A stretch of 64,000 nt of DNA from VBOC01 sp964512655 (GCA_964512655.1 CAZEJT010000005.1:1-64000); one strand, 5' to 3'; positions 8,449 through 17,654 are shown, counted from the stretch's first letter. Made by a program: numbers and translations. The notes: a model not told the origin generated them from the sequence alone.

Positions 8449-9399
8449 ATGAACACGGGACAGCGCGTAACAGGCAGCGATACGCCCCAGCAATGCTTTA
8501 CCCGTCGTCAATTCGGGCGCCTTTCGCTTTTCGGCATGGGTATAATCCTCTCTCGGGTTGGCGTCGGTTGTGACGGTAGCAGAAGCGTAACAAGAAATCA
8601 AACTCAGGGAACTCGCATGCGCAAGGCACAATCGAAGGACGGGACGCAGATTGCCTGTTGGGTTGCCGGGTCGGGCCCGCCATTGATTCTCGTCCATGGT
8701 ACCACCGCCGATCACACACGATGGGCATCTGTCTCATCTGCATTCGAACAGAAGTTCACAGTCCATGTACCTGACAGGCGTGGCCGTGGAGAGAGTGGCG
8801 ACACAATGCCATACGCAATCGAACGCGAATTTGAAGATATAGCCTCCGTTATCGACTCAATCCCTGAGCCGGTAAATGTCCTGGGCCATTCCTATGGTGC
8901 TATCTGCTCACTCGAAGCCGCGCTGCTAACAAAGAATATTGCAAGACTTATCCTCTATGAACCCCCCATTCCTACGGGAACCGATATTTATCCACCTGGT
9001 GCCGCCGACCACATTCAGAAGCTGGTAGACATAGGTGACCAGGAAGGAGCCGTTGCAACATTTTTTCGCGAGATCGTGAGAATGCCAGAGCACGATTTAG
9101 AAATGCTCCGCTCGCTTCCTGCGTGGAAAGCAAGAGTTGCCGCGGCACAAACAATCGCTAGAGAAATGAAAGCAGACGAACAGTACAAGTTTATCCCGGA
9201 ACGATTCCGAAACCTGAAGCTCCCTACCCTTCTGCTACTTGGCGGGGATAGTCCTGCTTTCTTCAAGAGAGCGATCGACCTGGTTAACCAATCGTTATCG
9301 AACAGTCATATTGTGGTGATGGCTGGCCAACAGCATACCGCAATGAATACGGCGCCCGAATTGTTTACCGCTGAAGTCTTGAAATTTCTCTTACGCTGA
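8449..9399 (+). CDS. Alpha/beta hydrolase, twin-arginine lipoprotein
   Basis: This is a 316-residue serine hydrolase. The N-terminus carries TRRQFGRLSLFG, a twin-arginine-like signal, and ends in a lipobox-like VGVGC (Cys ~41), which suggests export of the folded enzyme and lipid anchoring. The core has an HGTT oxyanion loop, nucleophile Ser148 in GHSYG, Asp267 (GGDSP) and His296 (QQHTAM), so the triad is complete. Relatives include haloperoxidase-like and ester hydrolases; the substrate cannot be told. If translation instead began at the internal ATG near codon 55 the enzyme would be cytosolic, but the well-formed signal argues for the first ATG. The gene differs in composition from the rest of the window. 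Confidence 0.82.
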   Translation: MNTGQRVTGSDTPQQCFTRRQFGRLSLFGMGIILSRVGVGCDGSRSVTRNQTQGTRMRKAQSKDGTQIACWVAGSGPPLILVHGTTADHTRWASVSSAFEQKFTVHVPDRRGRGESGDTMPYAIEREFEDIASVIDSIPEPVNVLGHSYGAICSLEAALLTKNIARLILYEPPIPTGTDIYPPGAADHIQKLVDIGDQEGAVATFFREIVRMPEHDLEMLRSLPAWKARVAAAQTIAREMKADEQYKFIPERFRNLKLPTLLLLGGDSPAFFKRAIDLVNQSLSNSHIVVMAGQQHTAMNTAPELFTAEVLKFLLR

Positions 9400-9438
9400 A
9401 AACCCAAACACCGCCTGCCCTGTGCCTAACAGGCAGCG
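8468..9438. repeat. 12-base direct repeat TAACAGGCAGCG (8468-8479 and 9427-9438)
   Basis: Identical 12-base copies lie just inside the start of the hydrolase gene and just after its stop, 959 bases apart. They could mark a past insertion or recombination event, or be chance. Confidence 0.4.
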
Positions 9439-9449
9439 CGGGATGATAA

Positions 9450-10475
9450 GTGTCGGCGGAAGTTGAGGTGAAGGCATTCGTCGTCGAGAAATATGGCAAG
9501 GGGGGCCTCCGCGCAGCCAACATGCCAGCGCCCATGGTCGGGCCGCGTGACGTCCTGGTTCGGGTGAGTGCTGCCAGCATCAACCCGCTGGATACGATGG
9601 TCCGCAACGGCCAGTTCAAGCTGGTCCTGAAGTACAGGACGCCGTTTGTGCTCGGACACGACCTAGCGGGCGTCGTGACGCGGGTCGGTGCCGACGTGCG
9701 CGAGTACAAGGTCGGAGACGAGGTCTACGCCCGACCCCGCGACCTGCGTATCGGGGGCTTCGCGGAGTATATCGCCGTCGACCACGCAGACATCGCCCTC
9801 AGGCCGAACTCACTCACGATGGAAGAGTCTGCTGCGGTCCCGCTGGTAGCGCTTGCAGGGTGGCAAGCGCTGGTCAACCTCGCACAGGTCAGGCCGGGGC
9901 AGAAGATCCTCGTTCACGCCGGCGCCGGCGGACTGGGCTCGACAGTCATCCAACTCGCCAGGCACCTGGGCGCATACGTCGCCACGACTGCGCACGGTAA
10001 CGACGAGGCTAAGTTGCGCGGCCTCGGGGCGAGCGAAATCGTCGATTACAAGAAGTCAGACTTCGCCGAGGTGCTCTCCGGCTACGACGTCGTGCTCGAC
10101 TCCCTCGGCGGCGACAATCTCGCAAAGTCGCTGACCGTGCTCAAACCTGGTGGCCTGGCCATCAGCGTCCTCGGACCGCCGGACGCCGCGTTTGCCGAGC
10201 AGGTCGGCCGACCACTACTAAGGCCTGTGATGGCACTGATGAGCCGCAGGGTCCGGGCGCGTGCCAGGAAGCTGGGGGTGCGCTACTCGTTCTTCTTCAT
10301 GCGCGCCGATGGCGCGCAACTGAAGACGTTGGCGGCTCTCTATGATGCGGGCACCCTTCGTCCGGTGCTCGACCGCACGTTCTCATTCGACGACACGCTC
10401 GATGCGATGGCATATGTGGAAAAAGGGCGCGCGAAGGGCAAGATCGTCGTCACCATGCCGCCGTCAGGCACTTGA
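9450..10475 (+). CDS. NAD(P)-dependent MDR alcohol dehydrogenase / quinone oxidoreductase-like
   Basis: This is a medium-chain dehydrogenase/reductase of 341 residues (335 if started at GTG 9468, which gives the typical MKAFVV beginning; both possible starts are GTG). The N-terminal catalytic fold includes ASINPLD and GHDLAGVV. The Rossmann nucleotide-binding motif is GAGGLGSTVIQLARHLGA at about 155-172. There is no structural zinc cysteine cluster, which points to the zinc-independent quinone oxidoreductase branch that reduces enones or quinones with NADPH. Codon use is strongly biased to G/C in third position and differs from the adjacent AT-richer hydrolase, suggesting a separate origin, possibly transfer from an actinobacterial or proteobacterial donor. 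Confidence 0.88.
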   Translation: MSAEVEVKAFVVEKYGKGGLRAANMPAPMVGPRDVLVRVSAASINPLDTMVRNGQFKLVLKYRTPFVLGHDLAGVVTRVGADVREYKVGDEVYARPRDLRIGGFAEYIAVDHADIALRPNSLTMEESAAVPLVALAGWQALVNLAQVRPGQKILVHAGAGGLGSTVIQLARHLGAYVATTAHGNDEAKLRGLGASEIVDYKKSDFAEVLSGYDVVLDSLGGDNLAKSLTVLKPGGLAISVLGPPDAAFAEQVGRPLLRPVMALMSRRVRARARKLGVRYSFFFMRADGAQLKTLAALYDAGTLRPVLDRTFSFDDTLDAMAYVEKGRAKGKIVVTMPPSGT

Positions 10476-10540
10476 CAACTGAAGCTGCTGCAGATGGGCT
10501 GCTGGATGCACTATCGCCGGAGAGGTCTTAGTTCCTCTTC

Positions 10541-10590
10541 GTTCCGCCGCTCCGCGGTGGAACCCATCATTGGGGCACTCCGCGCCCCCA
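10541..10590. repeat. Two tandem GC hairpins after the MDR gene
   Basis: GTTCCGCC-GCTCCGC-GGTGGAAC (8-base stem with one G-T pair) is followed by TGGGGC-ACTCCGC-GCCCC. The shared loop CTCCGC suggests a small repeat family distinct from the GTAG element. It may act as a terminator. Confidence 0.45.
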
Positions 10591-10673
10591 CTCGGGATCT
10601 CAACGCACCCCGCAACCGGCCCGGATAAGGCCCACGTCCGACCTGATAATTGAAGTCAGCGGGAAGAGCTCTC

Positions 10674-11807
10674 ATGAAGGAACTTTCCATCCTTTTTTTC
10701 AAGCTGGGCACAGTCGCTTTCGGCGGCCCCGCCGCCCACATCGCTATGATGGAGGACGAAGTGGTGAAGCGAAGAGGGTGGATTACCCACGAACATTTTC
10801 TCGACCTTCTTGGCGCAACGAATCTGATTCCCGGGCCCAACTCGACCGAGATGGCGATTCACATTGGCTATGTGCGGGCGGGTTTGAAAGGCCTCATTCT
10901 AGCTGGCTTGTGCTTCATTCTACCGGCAGTCATAATCACAATGTTGCTTGCTCAGCTCTACGTCGCTTACGGTTCGACTCCAGAGCTTCGCCCGTTTGTG
11001 GCCGGCATACGGCCAGCGATCATAGCCGTCATTCTTGCCGCTGTGTATCGGTTGAGCAAACCGATTGTGAAGAACCGACTTTCTGTCATTCTTGGCGTCT
11101 TGGTTGTTATGCTCAACTTATTTGGTGTCGACGAGCTTTTACTTCTTCTCGCCTCGGGTATAGTCGGGTTTCTGTGGAACGGTCGCAACAAACTCATGCA
11201 AGGTGCTGCAGGGCTCGTTACACTCCTGCCCATCTTCAATCTGCAATCTGCAACGTCATCAGTACCGACAGTTACCTCTGCGTCCCTTCCAGGTCTTGGC
11301 TTGTTCTTCTCGAAAGTAGGTTCCGCTCTGTACGGAAGCGGATATGTTCTCGTAGCTTTCCTTCAAAGCGGGCTTGTCGATGTCAGACATTGGCTTTCGC
11401 AGCAGCAGTTAATTGATGCAATCGCAGTCGGACAGTTCACGCCGGGGCCGGTGCTCTCAGCCGCGACATTCATCGGCTATCTTATTCTTGGAATTCCCGG
11501 CGCCTCGGTAGCGACTCTCGGAATCTTTTTACCCTCTTTCGTTTTTGTCCTCATCAGTAATCCGTTCATCCCTAAACTCCGAAAATCACCGTTGACGAGT
11601 GGCTTCCTCGATGGAGTGAATGGGGCTTCGATCGGTCTGATGCTTGCGGTAACCATTGAACTTGCGATGACAGCGCTATCGAGCCTCGGCTCGTGGTTGA
11701 TCTTCCTTGCAGCGGCAACCGTTGTCATCCTAAAGAATCCCAACGCTGCCTGGATTGTGATTGGTTCAGCAATTCTGGGTTGGCTCTTGTCACTTCTCGG
11801 CGCGTAG
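10674..11807 (+). CDS. chrA: Chromate transporter, two-domain ChrA
   Basis: This is an inner-membrane CHR-family transporter (377 residues from this start) that exports chromate, probably driven by proton motive force. The two homologous halves are visible: FGGPAAH and NLIPGPNSTEMAIHIGY in the first, and GQFTPGPVLSAATFIGY in the second, with about ten hydrophobic helices in all. The ATG at 10674 is preceded by GGGAAGAG at a good distance and gives the family's usual MKELSILFFKLG start; an upstream TTG at 10650 is less likely. A membrane-anchored cytochrome gene starts 21 bases after the stop. No chrB regulator lies beside this copy, unlike the second chrA of the window. Confidence 0.93.
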   Translation: MKELSILFFKLGTVAFGGPAAHIAMMEDEVVKRRGWITHEHFLDLLGATNLIPGPNSTEMAIHIGYVRAGLKGLILAGLCFILPAVIITMLLAQLYVAYGSTPELRPFVAGIRPAIIAVILAAVYRLSKPIVKNRLSVILGVLVVMLNLFGVDELLLLLASGIVGFLWNGRNKLMQGAAGLVTLLPIFNLQSATSSVPTVTSASLPGLGLFFSKVGSALYGSGYVLVAFLQSGLVDVRHWLSQQQLIDAIAVGQFTPGPVLSAATFIGYLILGIPGASVATLGIFLPSFVFVLISNPFIPKLRKSPLTSGFLDGVNGASIGLMLAVTIELAMTALSSLGSWLIFLAAATVVILKNPNAAWIVIGSAILGWLLSLLGA

Positions 11808-11828
11808 ACTGGAGGAAAGGATCGACTC

Positions 11829-12386
11829 ATGAAACGGAATGTTCCGGCAATTGTTGCCGTCGTTCTCCTGATCGTGTTCGTCATACTACATTATTTTTGG
11901 GCTTCCCAGACAACGAGGGAGTTCAACGGTCTCGCCAACACGGTCGCGCAACTGAGGGATTCACTAAGTTTGATGCAGCGCGCAGTCGACTCTTTGAAGT
12001 CATATGCCCCGGGGCTCGGCGAATATATGTCCACTATACAACTTCACACTGCCAAGTTATGGTTTGCCGGCCAAGCCGCCAATTGGAAACTCGCCAAGTA
12101 TGAGCTAGACGAACTCGGAGAAACCATCGCAGCCGCCGAGGCGCTTCGGGCAAAGAAGAACAATGTAGACATTACCGCGGTGCTTCAAAGTCTGCGGCAG
12201 ACGCAACTGCCTTTGCTTGAGCGAGCTGTTTCGGTCAAGAGTCTTCGTGCATTCAACAACGCTTACCATGAAACGCTCGCCGCTTGCAACGGTTGTCACC
12301 GGCCTGCCGGCTATGAATTCATTCACATCATAGTACCGACACGAGAACCGGTGACCGATCAGCAATGGAAAGCAGCTAATCCATAA
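11829..12386 (+). CDS. Membrane-anchored monoheme c-type cytochrome-like protein
   Basis: This is a 185-residue protein of no named family that I recognise. A single N-terminal transmembrane helix (about 5-26) anchors it, followed by a helical region with heptad-like spacing (AQLRDSLSLMQRAVDSLKS) and a C-terminal part with one CNGCH motif (Cys153, Cys156, His157), the covalent heme c site. No obvious distal methionine is placed as in class I cytochromes. It directly follows chrA with a 21-base gap, so it is probably in the same transcript. A role in extracytoplasmic electron transfer, conceivably to chromate, is an inference from position only. Confidence 0.7.
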   Translation: MKRNVPAIVAVVLLIVFVILHYFWASQTTREFNGLANTVAQLRDSLSLMQRAVDSLKSYAPGLGEYMSTIQLHTAKLWFAGQAANWKLAKYELDELGETIAAAEALRAKKNNVDITAVLQSLRQTQLPLLERAVSVKSLRAFNNAYHETLAACNGCHRPAGYEFIHIIVPTREPVTDQQWKAANP

Positions 12387-12605
12387 GACTTGCGCCTAAA
12401 CAGAGCACGACATCCCAGCGGCGTTTTTGGCTGGTTGATTGAGTCTGGGGACGGCATCTCCGGCAATACCCCCTTCCAGACCCCCCCTGCAAGAAAATCC
12501 CTCCTTGTCTGTCTAACTGATTGGAGCGCCAAATAGGGGCCGTTCCCTCAGAGTCTCCACGCCCGCAATGTTCATCCACGCAACTCTATGGTGAAAGGTG
12601 GCAGA

Positions 12606-13724
12606 ATGTCCGACAACCGCAATGCAGTCGTTTTGGGCTTCATAACCCTCCTCACTCTCTCCGGAGGATGCTCGCAGGATTCCCAGACGACCGCGCCGTC
12701 TTCAGGCTCGATCACAGCAGGAACGTCGAGCACCCTTGCTGTCAACGTGTGGCAGAGTGAGCTGACTCTTCTCAAATCCGCGGGTTATGACCTTGGAAAC
12801 AGCCGCGGAATTTTCTCCCTCGGCTGGAGAGAAGTCTTCAACCCACAGAGCCGCTCCGGCTCGACACTCGGGCAGGCGATGGCCGTTGGGTTTGACAGCG
12901 ACGCGGCGGCCGATGCAGATTGGCCCCGGGGCGGTGTCGATATGGGATCCGTGTATCTGAACTACGGTGGAGAGCATCTTGCAATGCACAAGCGCATCAC
13001 ACCCGGCGGCGGAGTGGTGTACACGTCGTCGACGGGCCCCGGAGAGGCATCAGGGACCTCCAATGTTTCTTTCATCCCTGGCGGATCATACGAATTTGAT
13101 GTCACCGGCAGTTCCAAATTCAGCGCGATCCAGACCACCCTCACCGCGCCCTCGGCTCTCATCAATATCACGAGCCCTGCACCCGGAGATTCGATCAGTT
13201 CTTCCAGCGACCTCACACTGACATGGAGCGGAGGAAATACAGGTTCGGGAGTCCTGATTGCGATAGTGCCTCCTCCGCCGAGACGCCCGGGCGACGGCGG
13301 ACCAGGAAGCCCCCCTCTCGGCGATGACAACGGTCGGATGGGGCCGGGCGGCGGATTCCAGGGACCGATCGGCGCGCTCTCGGGCTCCGGACCTGACGGC
13401 AGGATGCCGGGACCCGGAGACGGGATGCAGGGACCCGGCGGTATGCGCGGACCGGGCGGGGGGATGCCCCCCGGAGGCGGACCGCCTCCCGGAGGTCCTC
13501 CCCCGATGCTCGATTCGACAAGAGCGATCATCGTCCGTCTCAGCAACAGTCCAGGTACATACACGATAGCAGGATCGAGACTCGGAAGCCTCGTATCGAG
13601 CACGGGAGCGAGAGGGCTCATGTGCACGGTCTCCCAGGTCGCGATGTCGCAGGTCGGCCACGACGGCGGGAATATCCAGCTCGCGGTTCGGAATGGGGAC
13701 GGAGTAATGGTAAAAATCCGATAG
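12606..13724 (+). CDS. Putative lipoprotein with Gly/Pro/Met-rich segment
   Basis: This is a 372-residue exported protein with signal and lipobox LSGGC (Cys ~22). The ATG at 12606 was chosen because AAAGGTGG precedes it; an in-frame ATG 18 bases upstream would weaken the signal peptide. The folded N-terminal ~200 residues are unrecognised and end in an Ig-like strand pattern (SPAPGDSISSSSDLTLTWSGG). A low-complexity stretch follows, from about 217 to 300, built of GPGG, GMQGPGG and PPPGGPP units; then ~70 structured residues that include SPGTYTIAGSRLGS. The repeat stretch resembles flexible linkers in surface proteins. Function is unknown. A hairpin terminator follows. Confidence 0.65.
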   Translation: MSDNRNAVVLGFITLLTLSGGCSQDSQTTAPSSGSITAGTSSTLAVNVWQSELTLLKSAGYDLGNSRGIFSLGWREVFNPQSRSGSTLGQAMAVGFDSDAAADADWPRGGVDMGSVYLNYGGEHLAMHKRITPGGGVVYTSSTGPGEASGTSNVSFIPGGSYEFDVTGSSKFSAIQTTLTAPSALINITSPAPGDSISSSSDLTLTWSGGNTGSGVLIAIVPPPPRRPGDGGPGSPPLGDDNGRMGPGGGFQGPIGALSGSGPDGRMPGPGDGMQGPGGMRGPGGGMPPGGGPPPGGPPPMLDSTRAIIVRLSNSPGTYTIAGSRLGSLVSSTGARGLMCTVSQVAMSQVGHDGGNIQLAVRNGDGVMVKIR

Positions 13725-13747
13725 ATTCGGCATGTATTGTGGAAGGC

Positions 13748-13777
13748 GGCCTCGTCGGTCCCCGAACCGACGGGGCC
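13748..13777 (+). terminator. Hairpin terminator after the Gly/Pro-rich lipoprotein
   Basis: GGCCTCGTCGGT and ACCGACGGGGCC form a 12-base stem (one G-T pair) around a 6-base loop, followed by a T-rich stretch. It lies 24 bases after the stop codon and just before the next promoter. Confidence 0.6.
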
Positions 13778-13789
13778 GTTCCATGTTTG

Positions 13790-13818
13790 TTGACATTGAT
13801 TTCTTACCTCGGTACATT
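13790..13818 (+). promoter_or_regulatory. Promoter TTGACA-N17-TACATT
   Basis: TTGACA (13790-13795) and TACATT (13813-13818) with a 17-base spacer, extending to TACATTTC. It lies about 105 bases before the start of the large T9SS propeller protein. Confidence 0.65.
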
Positions 13819-13923
13819 TCCACCATCGCAAGCCTATTACTTAGGGTTGGATTGTAGAAAGCCGTTCCTTCTTTTCCTTCCGCGGTGCGTCTAACATGTG
13901 GTTTCATGAGAGGAGGATTAGCC

Positions 13924-16623
13924 ATGAAATCGATTGCCCTTCTTCTTGTACTCACCGGCACCATGGCAATCGCGCAAAACCAGGCGTGGGTCGCCCGATA
14001 CCATGAGCGTGGCTACTGGTCCAACCTTCCCAACACCTCTCCCGATTCTATCAGCGAAGAATTTGCTACGGCTATGACCGTTGACGACAGCGGAAATGTA
14101 TACGTCGCAGGGTGGAACTATCTTTCCGCGCCGCCGATTAACAACTCCGAAAACAAATTCGTGACCCTCAAGTATGATCCGCTCGGCAGGCTTTGCTGGG
14201 CTTCGTTTTATGACAATCCGTCGTGGCGCGCAAACGGTACTACACTTGTGCTGGCACAACCAACCTCGATCGCAGTCGACGGGGCACATAACGTCTATGT
14301 GACGGGTTCGGCGCCAAACGCCTTGGGGACAGATCTTGATTTTGCGACGATCAAGTACGACCTCAACGGCAACCAGCTCTGGATCGCGACGTATGATGGA
14401 CCGGGCCACGGGATCGACAGGGCCGCGAAAGTCGCTGTGGACCAATCCGGCAATGTCTATGTTGCCGGATCAAGCGCTGGATCCGGAACGGGTTTCGATT
14501 ATGCTACGATCAAGTATGACGCGAACGGCAATCAGGAATGGGCTTCACGGTATGACGGAAGCAGGCACACGGATGACTATGGCCTCAGTGTCGCTCCCGA
14601 TGGTTCCGGAAACGTGTTCGTCACCGGCACGAGCGCAAACGCAGGAGGGTTTGTCGATATCGTTTCGGCCAAGTATGATGCAAACGGAAACGAGCTCTGG
14701 AACCGCACCTTTGACGGTTCGGGAAACGCTCCCAGCAATCCGACTTCAATTGCCGTTGACGCCTCCGGCAATCTGTATGTGACAGGCGGCACCTATCTCA
14801 TGCGCGCCGACACGGTATACGTGGTCGACTCAACAAACGGGCGGATTGTCGCCCGCGTTCAACCCGGGCCGCTGGGAGCCTATATGGTGACGCTCAAATA
14901 CAACGGGAATGGTGATCAGGTCTGGATGAAGACTTTTAACGGATCCAGGGATCCACAGCAATACGGCGCCACCTCGTATGCTATGGAGCTTGATGGATCC
15001 GGCAGAATCAACCTCCTCGAAGGCGATGGCGGATCCGGGCATGCGATCGTCCAATACGATGCAGGTGGGAATCAACTGAGTGCCAAAAGTGTGAGCAATT
15101 ATGACGGATCCCTCGCATTTCTGGCGGCCGACGGAAACGGAAATGTCTATGTGGCAGGACAGGGAGCTTCGAATACTCACGGCGGTGGCTTCAGCGGACA
15201 GTACGCTACGTTGATGTTTGACGCGCGCGGCAACCAGATATGGGACGCCCGTTATGACAATCCCGCCATCTGGGATGCCCAAGGTTCGCTGCTGGATGCG
15301 GAATACCCTAACGCTATGGCCGTTGATGGTCGGGGAAACGTGTACGTCACGGGCACCAGCTTTGTCCCTCACACCGGATACGACATCGCCACGGTGAAAT
15401 ATGCGGCCGCGCCGATCTCCAGCCAGCAGATCGCCTCCGTCCAGGGTTCATTAAAAGCGATTTTCTTCTTCGATCAGACTACGGGCTGGGCTGTGGGCGC
15501 GAGAGGGATCATCATGAAAACGACTGACGGCGGCAGTTCCTGGAGCACTCAGCAGGCTGCAGGTTCGTCGCGAGATCTGATGGCGATTTCAATGATAGAC
15601 GCGAGTAACGGTTTCACCGTCGGGAAGAAGGGCACAATCCTTAAGACAACGGACGGGGGCTCCACATGGATCTCTCAACAGAACGGGTCTCAGAGCTGGA
15701 CCAGAAAAGACCTGCTCCAGCTCACCTTCGCGGATGCCAACTCGGGAATCGCGACGGGGAAAAGCGGGGCCATACTGAAGACTCTCGACGGGGGCTCGAC
15801 CTGGTCGGTAACGCCTGCCCGGGGAATCAGCTCCATGAACGACATATGCTTCGCCGATCTCCTCAACGGCTGGGCTGTGGGGAAACGAGGAGCCATCTTA
15901 AAGTCCACCGACGGCGGAAACACCTGGACGCCAGTAAAATCATACGGTCAGAACGTGACCACATCGGCGTTGACCCGCGTCTCATTCTCAGACCGGCTGC
16001 ACGGATGGGCTGCAGGTGCGAACATCGTTCTTTCGACCGCGGATGGCGGAAATGCGTGGACAAGGTACGGTCTTTCGGGCAGGCGATCGTTTACAAGCCT
16101 GCATGTAGGGAAAAACGGTTCTGGCGCAGCGGTCGCTAGTAACGGTTCTGTGGTGTATCTGCAGCCTGCCGGCATCATCAGCATGTCGGTTGCGACATCG
16201 ACGCACAGCCTGAATGACATCTGCTTCGTCAATTCTTCAGATGCATTCGCTGCGGGTGCTGACGGGTCGATTTTGCGGCTCAGCGCGGGGGCTCCTTCGG
16301 TGACGATCCCTATCACGGATTTTCGTGGAGACCTTCCCGTAGCATTTGAAGTGAAGCAGAATTACCCCAACCCGTTCAATCCGACGACAACAATAGAGTA
16401 CACACTCCCCGAATACTCGCGCGTCACCTTGAAGGTGTTCAACCTTCTCGGGCAGGAAGTGAAAACGCTGTTGGATGAGGAAGTGGACGCAGGAGACAAC
16501 ACCGCGGAGTGGAACGCGAGAGGTGTTGCCAGCGGCATTTATTTCTACCGTCTCGACGCCAGGAGTATCGACCATCCGGAAAGAGCTTTTTCCGCCTGGA
16601 AGAAGATGGCGCTCATCAAATAG
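13924..16623 (+). CDS. Large secreted SBBP/YCF48-type beta-propeller protein with T9SS domain
   Basis: This is an 899-residue exported protein. The start at 13924 has GAGAGGAGGA upstream and gives a clean signal peptide ending near AIAQ. The first ~480 residues are SBBP-type propeller repeats (units such as VDDSGNVYVAG and YDLNGNQLW). A second set of YCF48/BNR-like repeats follows at about 490-790 (TGWAVGARG then TTDGGSSW), each a propeller blade. A T9SS sorting domain closes the protein (KQNYPNPFNPTT to MALIK). Such proteins are usually displayed on the surface; the propellers may bind glycans or peptides, but no activity can be assigned. The DNA of the blades is repetitive only at the protein level. 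Confidence 0.85.
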   Translation: MKSIALLLVLTGTMAIAQNQAWVARYHERGYWSNLPNTSPDSISEEFATAMTVDDSGNVYVAGWNYLSAPPINNSENKFVTLKYDPLGRLCWASFYDNPSWRANGTTLVLAQPTSIAVDGAHNVYVTGSAPNALGTDLDFATIKYDLNGNQLWIATYDGPGHGIDRAAKVAVDQSGNVYVAGSSAGSGTGFDYATIKYDANGNQEWASRYDGSRHTDDYGLSVAPDGSGNVFVTGTSANAGGFVDIVSAKYDANGNELWNRTFDGSGNAPSNPTSIAVDASGNLYVTGGTYLMRADTVYVVDSTNGRIVARVQPGPLGAYMVTLKYNGNGDQVWMKTFNGSRDPQQYGATSYAMELDGSGRINLLEGDGGSGHAIVQYDAGGNQLSAKSVSNYDGSLAFLAADGNGNVYVAGQGASNTHGGGFSGQYATLMFDARGNQIWDARYDNPAIWDAQGSLLDAEYPNAMAVDGRGNVYVTGTSFVPHTGYDIATVKYAAAPISSQQIASVQGSLKAIFFFDQTTGWAVGARGIIMKTTDGGSSWSTQQAAGSSRDLMAISMIDASNGFTVGKKGTILKTTDGGSTWISQQNGSQSWTRKDLLQLTFADANSGIATGKSGAILKTLDGGSTWSVTPARGISSMNDICFADLLNGWAVGKRGAILKSTDGGNTWTPVKSYGQNVTTSALTRVSFSDRLHGWAAGANIVLSTADGGNAWTRYGLSGRRSFTSLHVGKNGSGAAVASNGSVVYLQPAGIISMSVATSTHSLNDICFVNSSDAFAAGADGSILRLSAGAPSVTIPITDFRGDLPVAFEVKQNYPNPFNPTTTIEYTLPEYSRVTLKVFNLLGQEVKTLLDEEVDAGDNTAEWNARGVASGIYFYRLDARSIDHPERAFSAWKKMALIK

Positions 16624-16698
16624 GAAGTTTCCTGACCATACCGGGCACCGCGTCCGTGCGCGGAGCCCCCTCCGTTTTTCCCCTCTCCGCTGCCTCCA

Positions 16699-17637
16699 TT
16701 GTATAAACCGACACGAATAGCCGTACTCGGCCTCGGCGGCGTTGGCGGATATCTCGGTGGAAAACTCGCCGCCCTGCAATCTTCACATCATGACCTTCAG
16801 GTCTACTTCATCGCAAGGGGAGAAAACCTGAAAGCAATCGGGTCAAACGGGCTGAAGCTCATTACTCCGGGCGGCGAACAACTCGTGCGGCCTGCGGCTG
16901 TAACAGACCGGCCGCAGGAGCTTGGGCCCCTGGACCTCATCCTCTGCTGCGTCAAGACCTACGACCTGGAAGCTGCTCTCGCACCGTTTGCCGCGAGCGC
17001 AGGACCGGATACGGTCATTCTGCCGATCATGAACGGGGTCGACGGCTCGGAGAGAATCCGAAAGGTCCTCCCGTCCGCCGAAGTATGGGAGGGGCTCATC
17101 TACATCGTCGCACGGCTGACCTCTCCCGGAGTTGTCAGCATTTCCGGAAGCAGCGGAGGCCTCGTATTCGGTTCGGAAATTGGCACTCCTGAACGCCTGA
17201 CAGAGGTTGAAGGATTATTGAAGTCGGCCGGGATCGCCTCGCAACGCTCAGATCAGATTTCTGTAGCGATGTGGGAAAAGTATCTGTACATCTCACCCCT
17301 CGCCACGCTCACATCATATCTCGATCTGTCCATCGGCGGAATCCTCGGCGAGCCGCGCCATGTTGAAACGCTCAAGGCGCTCAGCATAGAGCTGCAGTTG
17401 ATTGTCCGGGCAAAGCGGATACCCCTAAAGCCTGATTTCATTGAGACGACGATCGGCAAATTGAGATCCCTCCCCCCTGATTCAACCACATCGATGCACT
17501 CTGATTTCAAGAATGGCAGGAAGACAGAGCTTGATTCGTTGACCGGATACGTCGTTGATCTTGGCCGCCGGTTTGGTCTCTCCACGCCGCTCTACTCAAA
17601 GATGTTTGCTGCCCTGAGGGGGAAATCCGCCCGGTAA
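16699..17637 (+). CDS. panE: 2-dehydropantoate 2-reductase
   Basis: This NADPH-dependent enzyme reduces ketopantoate to pantoate on the route to pantothenate and coenzyme A. The 312-residue product has the Rossmann motif GLGGVGGYLGG near 11-21, the KTYDLE segment of the cofactor domain, the catalytic Lys194 in MWEKY, and the C-terminal substrate motif SMHSDFKNGRKTE. The length is normal for the family. The only usable start in this frame is TTG. It follows a T9SS gene and precedes a kinase gene with no other pan gene close by. Confidence 0.9.
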   Translation: MYKPTRIAVLGLGGVGGYLGGKLAALQSSHHDLQVYFIARGENLKAIGSNGLKLITPGGEQLVRPAAVTDRPQELGPLDLILCCVKTYDLEAALAPFAASAGPDTVILPIMNGVDGSERIRKVLPSAEVWEGLIYIVARLTSPGVVSISGSSGGLVFGSEIGTPERLTEVEGLLKSAGIASQRSDQISVAMWEKYLYISPLATLTSYLDLSIGGILGEPRHVETLKALSIELQLIVRAKRIPLKPDFIETTIGKLRSLPPDSTTSMHSDFKNGRKTELDSLTGYVVDLGRRFGLSTPLYSKMFAALRGKSAR

Positions 17638-17654
17638 ATCCGCTCCCCGTTTGA

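Noticed and set aside
13086..13964. A 292-codon open frame on the minus strand over the Gly/Pro-rich lipoprotein
   Set aside because: It is antisense to a well-supported gene with signal peptide and lipobox; its length results from the GC-rich repeats, and it encodes Arg/Ser-rich sequence with no family features.
14080..15420. Tandem DNA repeats in the propeller gene
   Set aside because: The repetition is at protein level (SBBP blades); the DNA copies are too diverged to be a recent tandem array.
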